Assembly: GCA_036571765.1 (NCBI GenBank)
Contig: BROE01000019.1
Span: 1,349,836-1,413,835 of the forward strand
Source: Plecoglossus altivelis
Lineage: Eukaryota > Chordata > Actinopteri > Osmeriformes > Plecoglossidae
DNA length: 64,000 nucleotides
Reading direction: 5' to 3'
Shown here piece by piece: positions 63,766 through 64,000 of the stretch. Below the pieces are notes generated by a model, which made no database searches, was not told where the DNA came from, and saw nothing but the letters and a program-made list of their open reading frames with translations. Position 1 is the first letter of the stretch, and every line of letters begins with the position of its first letter. The position numbers and the translations under genes were made by a program.

Positions 63766-64000
63766 GAGCCCAGGAAGTCGTTTCTACCTTGGGTTTAAAA
63801 CGCAAAGTCCAGGCGCCTACTCAGACCTTGACTGACAAGGTTGAACGTCCGTGTGGCTGTACATCAGCACAGGCACGTGCGTGCACGCACCCGAGCGTCG
63901 TACATCACCATGGCACCCCTGTTTATCAGCGTGTGACCTTGAGAGGAGGCAGGGAAGCCATCCACAGCCCTCATTAAACCCCAATCACACCTCAGCCATC
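63766..64000. other. Unique end segment without a gene call
   Basis: Non-repetitive; the window ends here. GCACGTGCGTGCACGCAC near 63872-63889 is a short alternating run. Confidence 0.4.

Noticed and set aside
1..64000. CRISPR array
   Set aside because: The tandem repeats are head-to-tail without unique spacers of constant length, and the sequence is eukaryotic in character.
1..64000. Endogenous retrovirus or complete LINE coding region
   Set aside because: No long frame shows protease, reverse transcriptase, integrase or endonuclease motifs, and no paired long terminal repeats were seen.

Overview
This window reads as intergenic or intronic DNA from a vertebrate, most likely a ray-finned fish. 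No intact protein-coding gene, rRNA or functional tRNA can be supported. The eukaryotic call rests on the very high load of dinucleotide microsatellites, splice-signal motifs, a non-LTR retrotransposon 3' tail with AATAAA plus (TTCTGA)n, a small TAA-flanked inverted-repeat transposon and a tRNA-Cys-like relic. The fish call is inference from the repeat style. Species and locus cannot be named from the sequence.

Layout. 1-14 kb is dominated by polypurine/polypyrimidine tracts, CA/GT arrays and two minisatellites (8950-9435, 11165-12035), with little unique DNA. 14.3-19.3 kb has more unique, CpG-bearing sequence, including a possible minus-strand first exon near 14.9 kb, a LINE-like tail at 15.4-15.6 kb and a possible plus-strand untranslated first exon ending at 19230. 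19.3-31 kb holds mostly unique sequence with several enhancer-like islands (best: 23.69-24.11 kb, with SOX and POU sites) and a 24-bp minisatellite at 20.5 kb. 31.4-34.2 kb contains a 305-bp transposon with TAA target-site duplications, three exon-like blocks whose splice phases agree, and a perfect 15-bp-arm hairpin. 35-48 kb alternates tandem arrays with short unique islands. 48.9-54.5 kb includes the longest stretches resembling conserved noncoding elements, separated by a 460-bp CA array and a 7-copy 48-54-bp minisatellite. 55-64 kb is AT-richer unique sequence followed by more GT/CT tracts.

Most long open frames are by-products of repeats: arrays such as (GA)n, (CA)n and the 24-bp minisatellite contain no stop codons in several frames, giving Ser-Leu, His-Thr, Arg-Glu or Cys-Val 'proteins'. 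They are not annotated as genes. Unique islands rich in homeodomain, SOX, POU and TGACAG motifs between microsatellites suggest a regulatory landscape around or inside a developmental gene. That is inference; alignment to other fish genomes would decide it.
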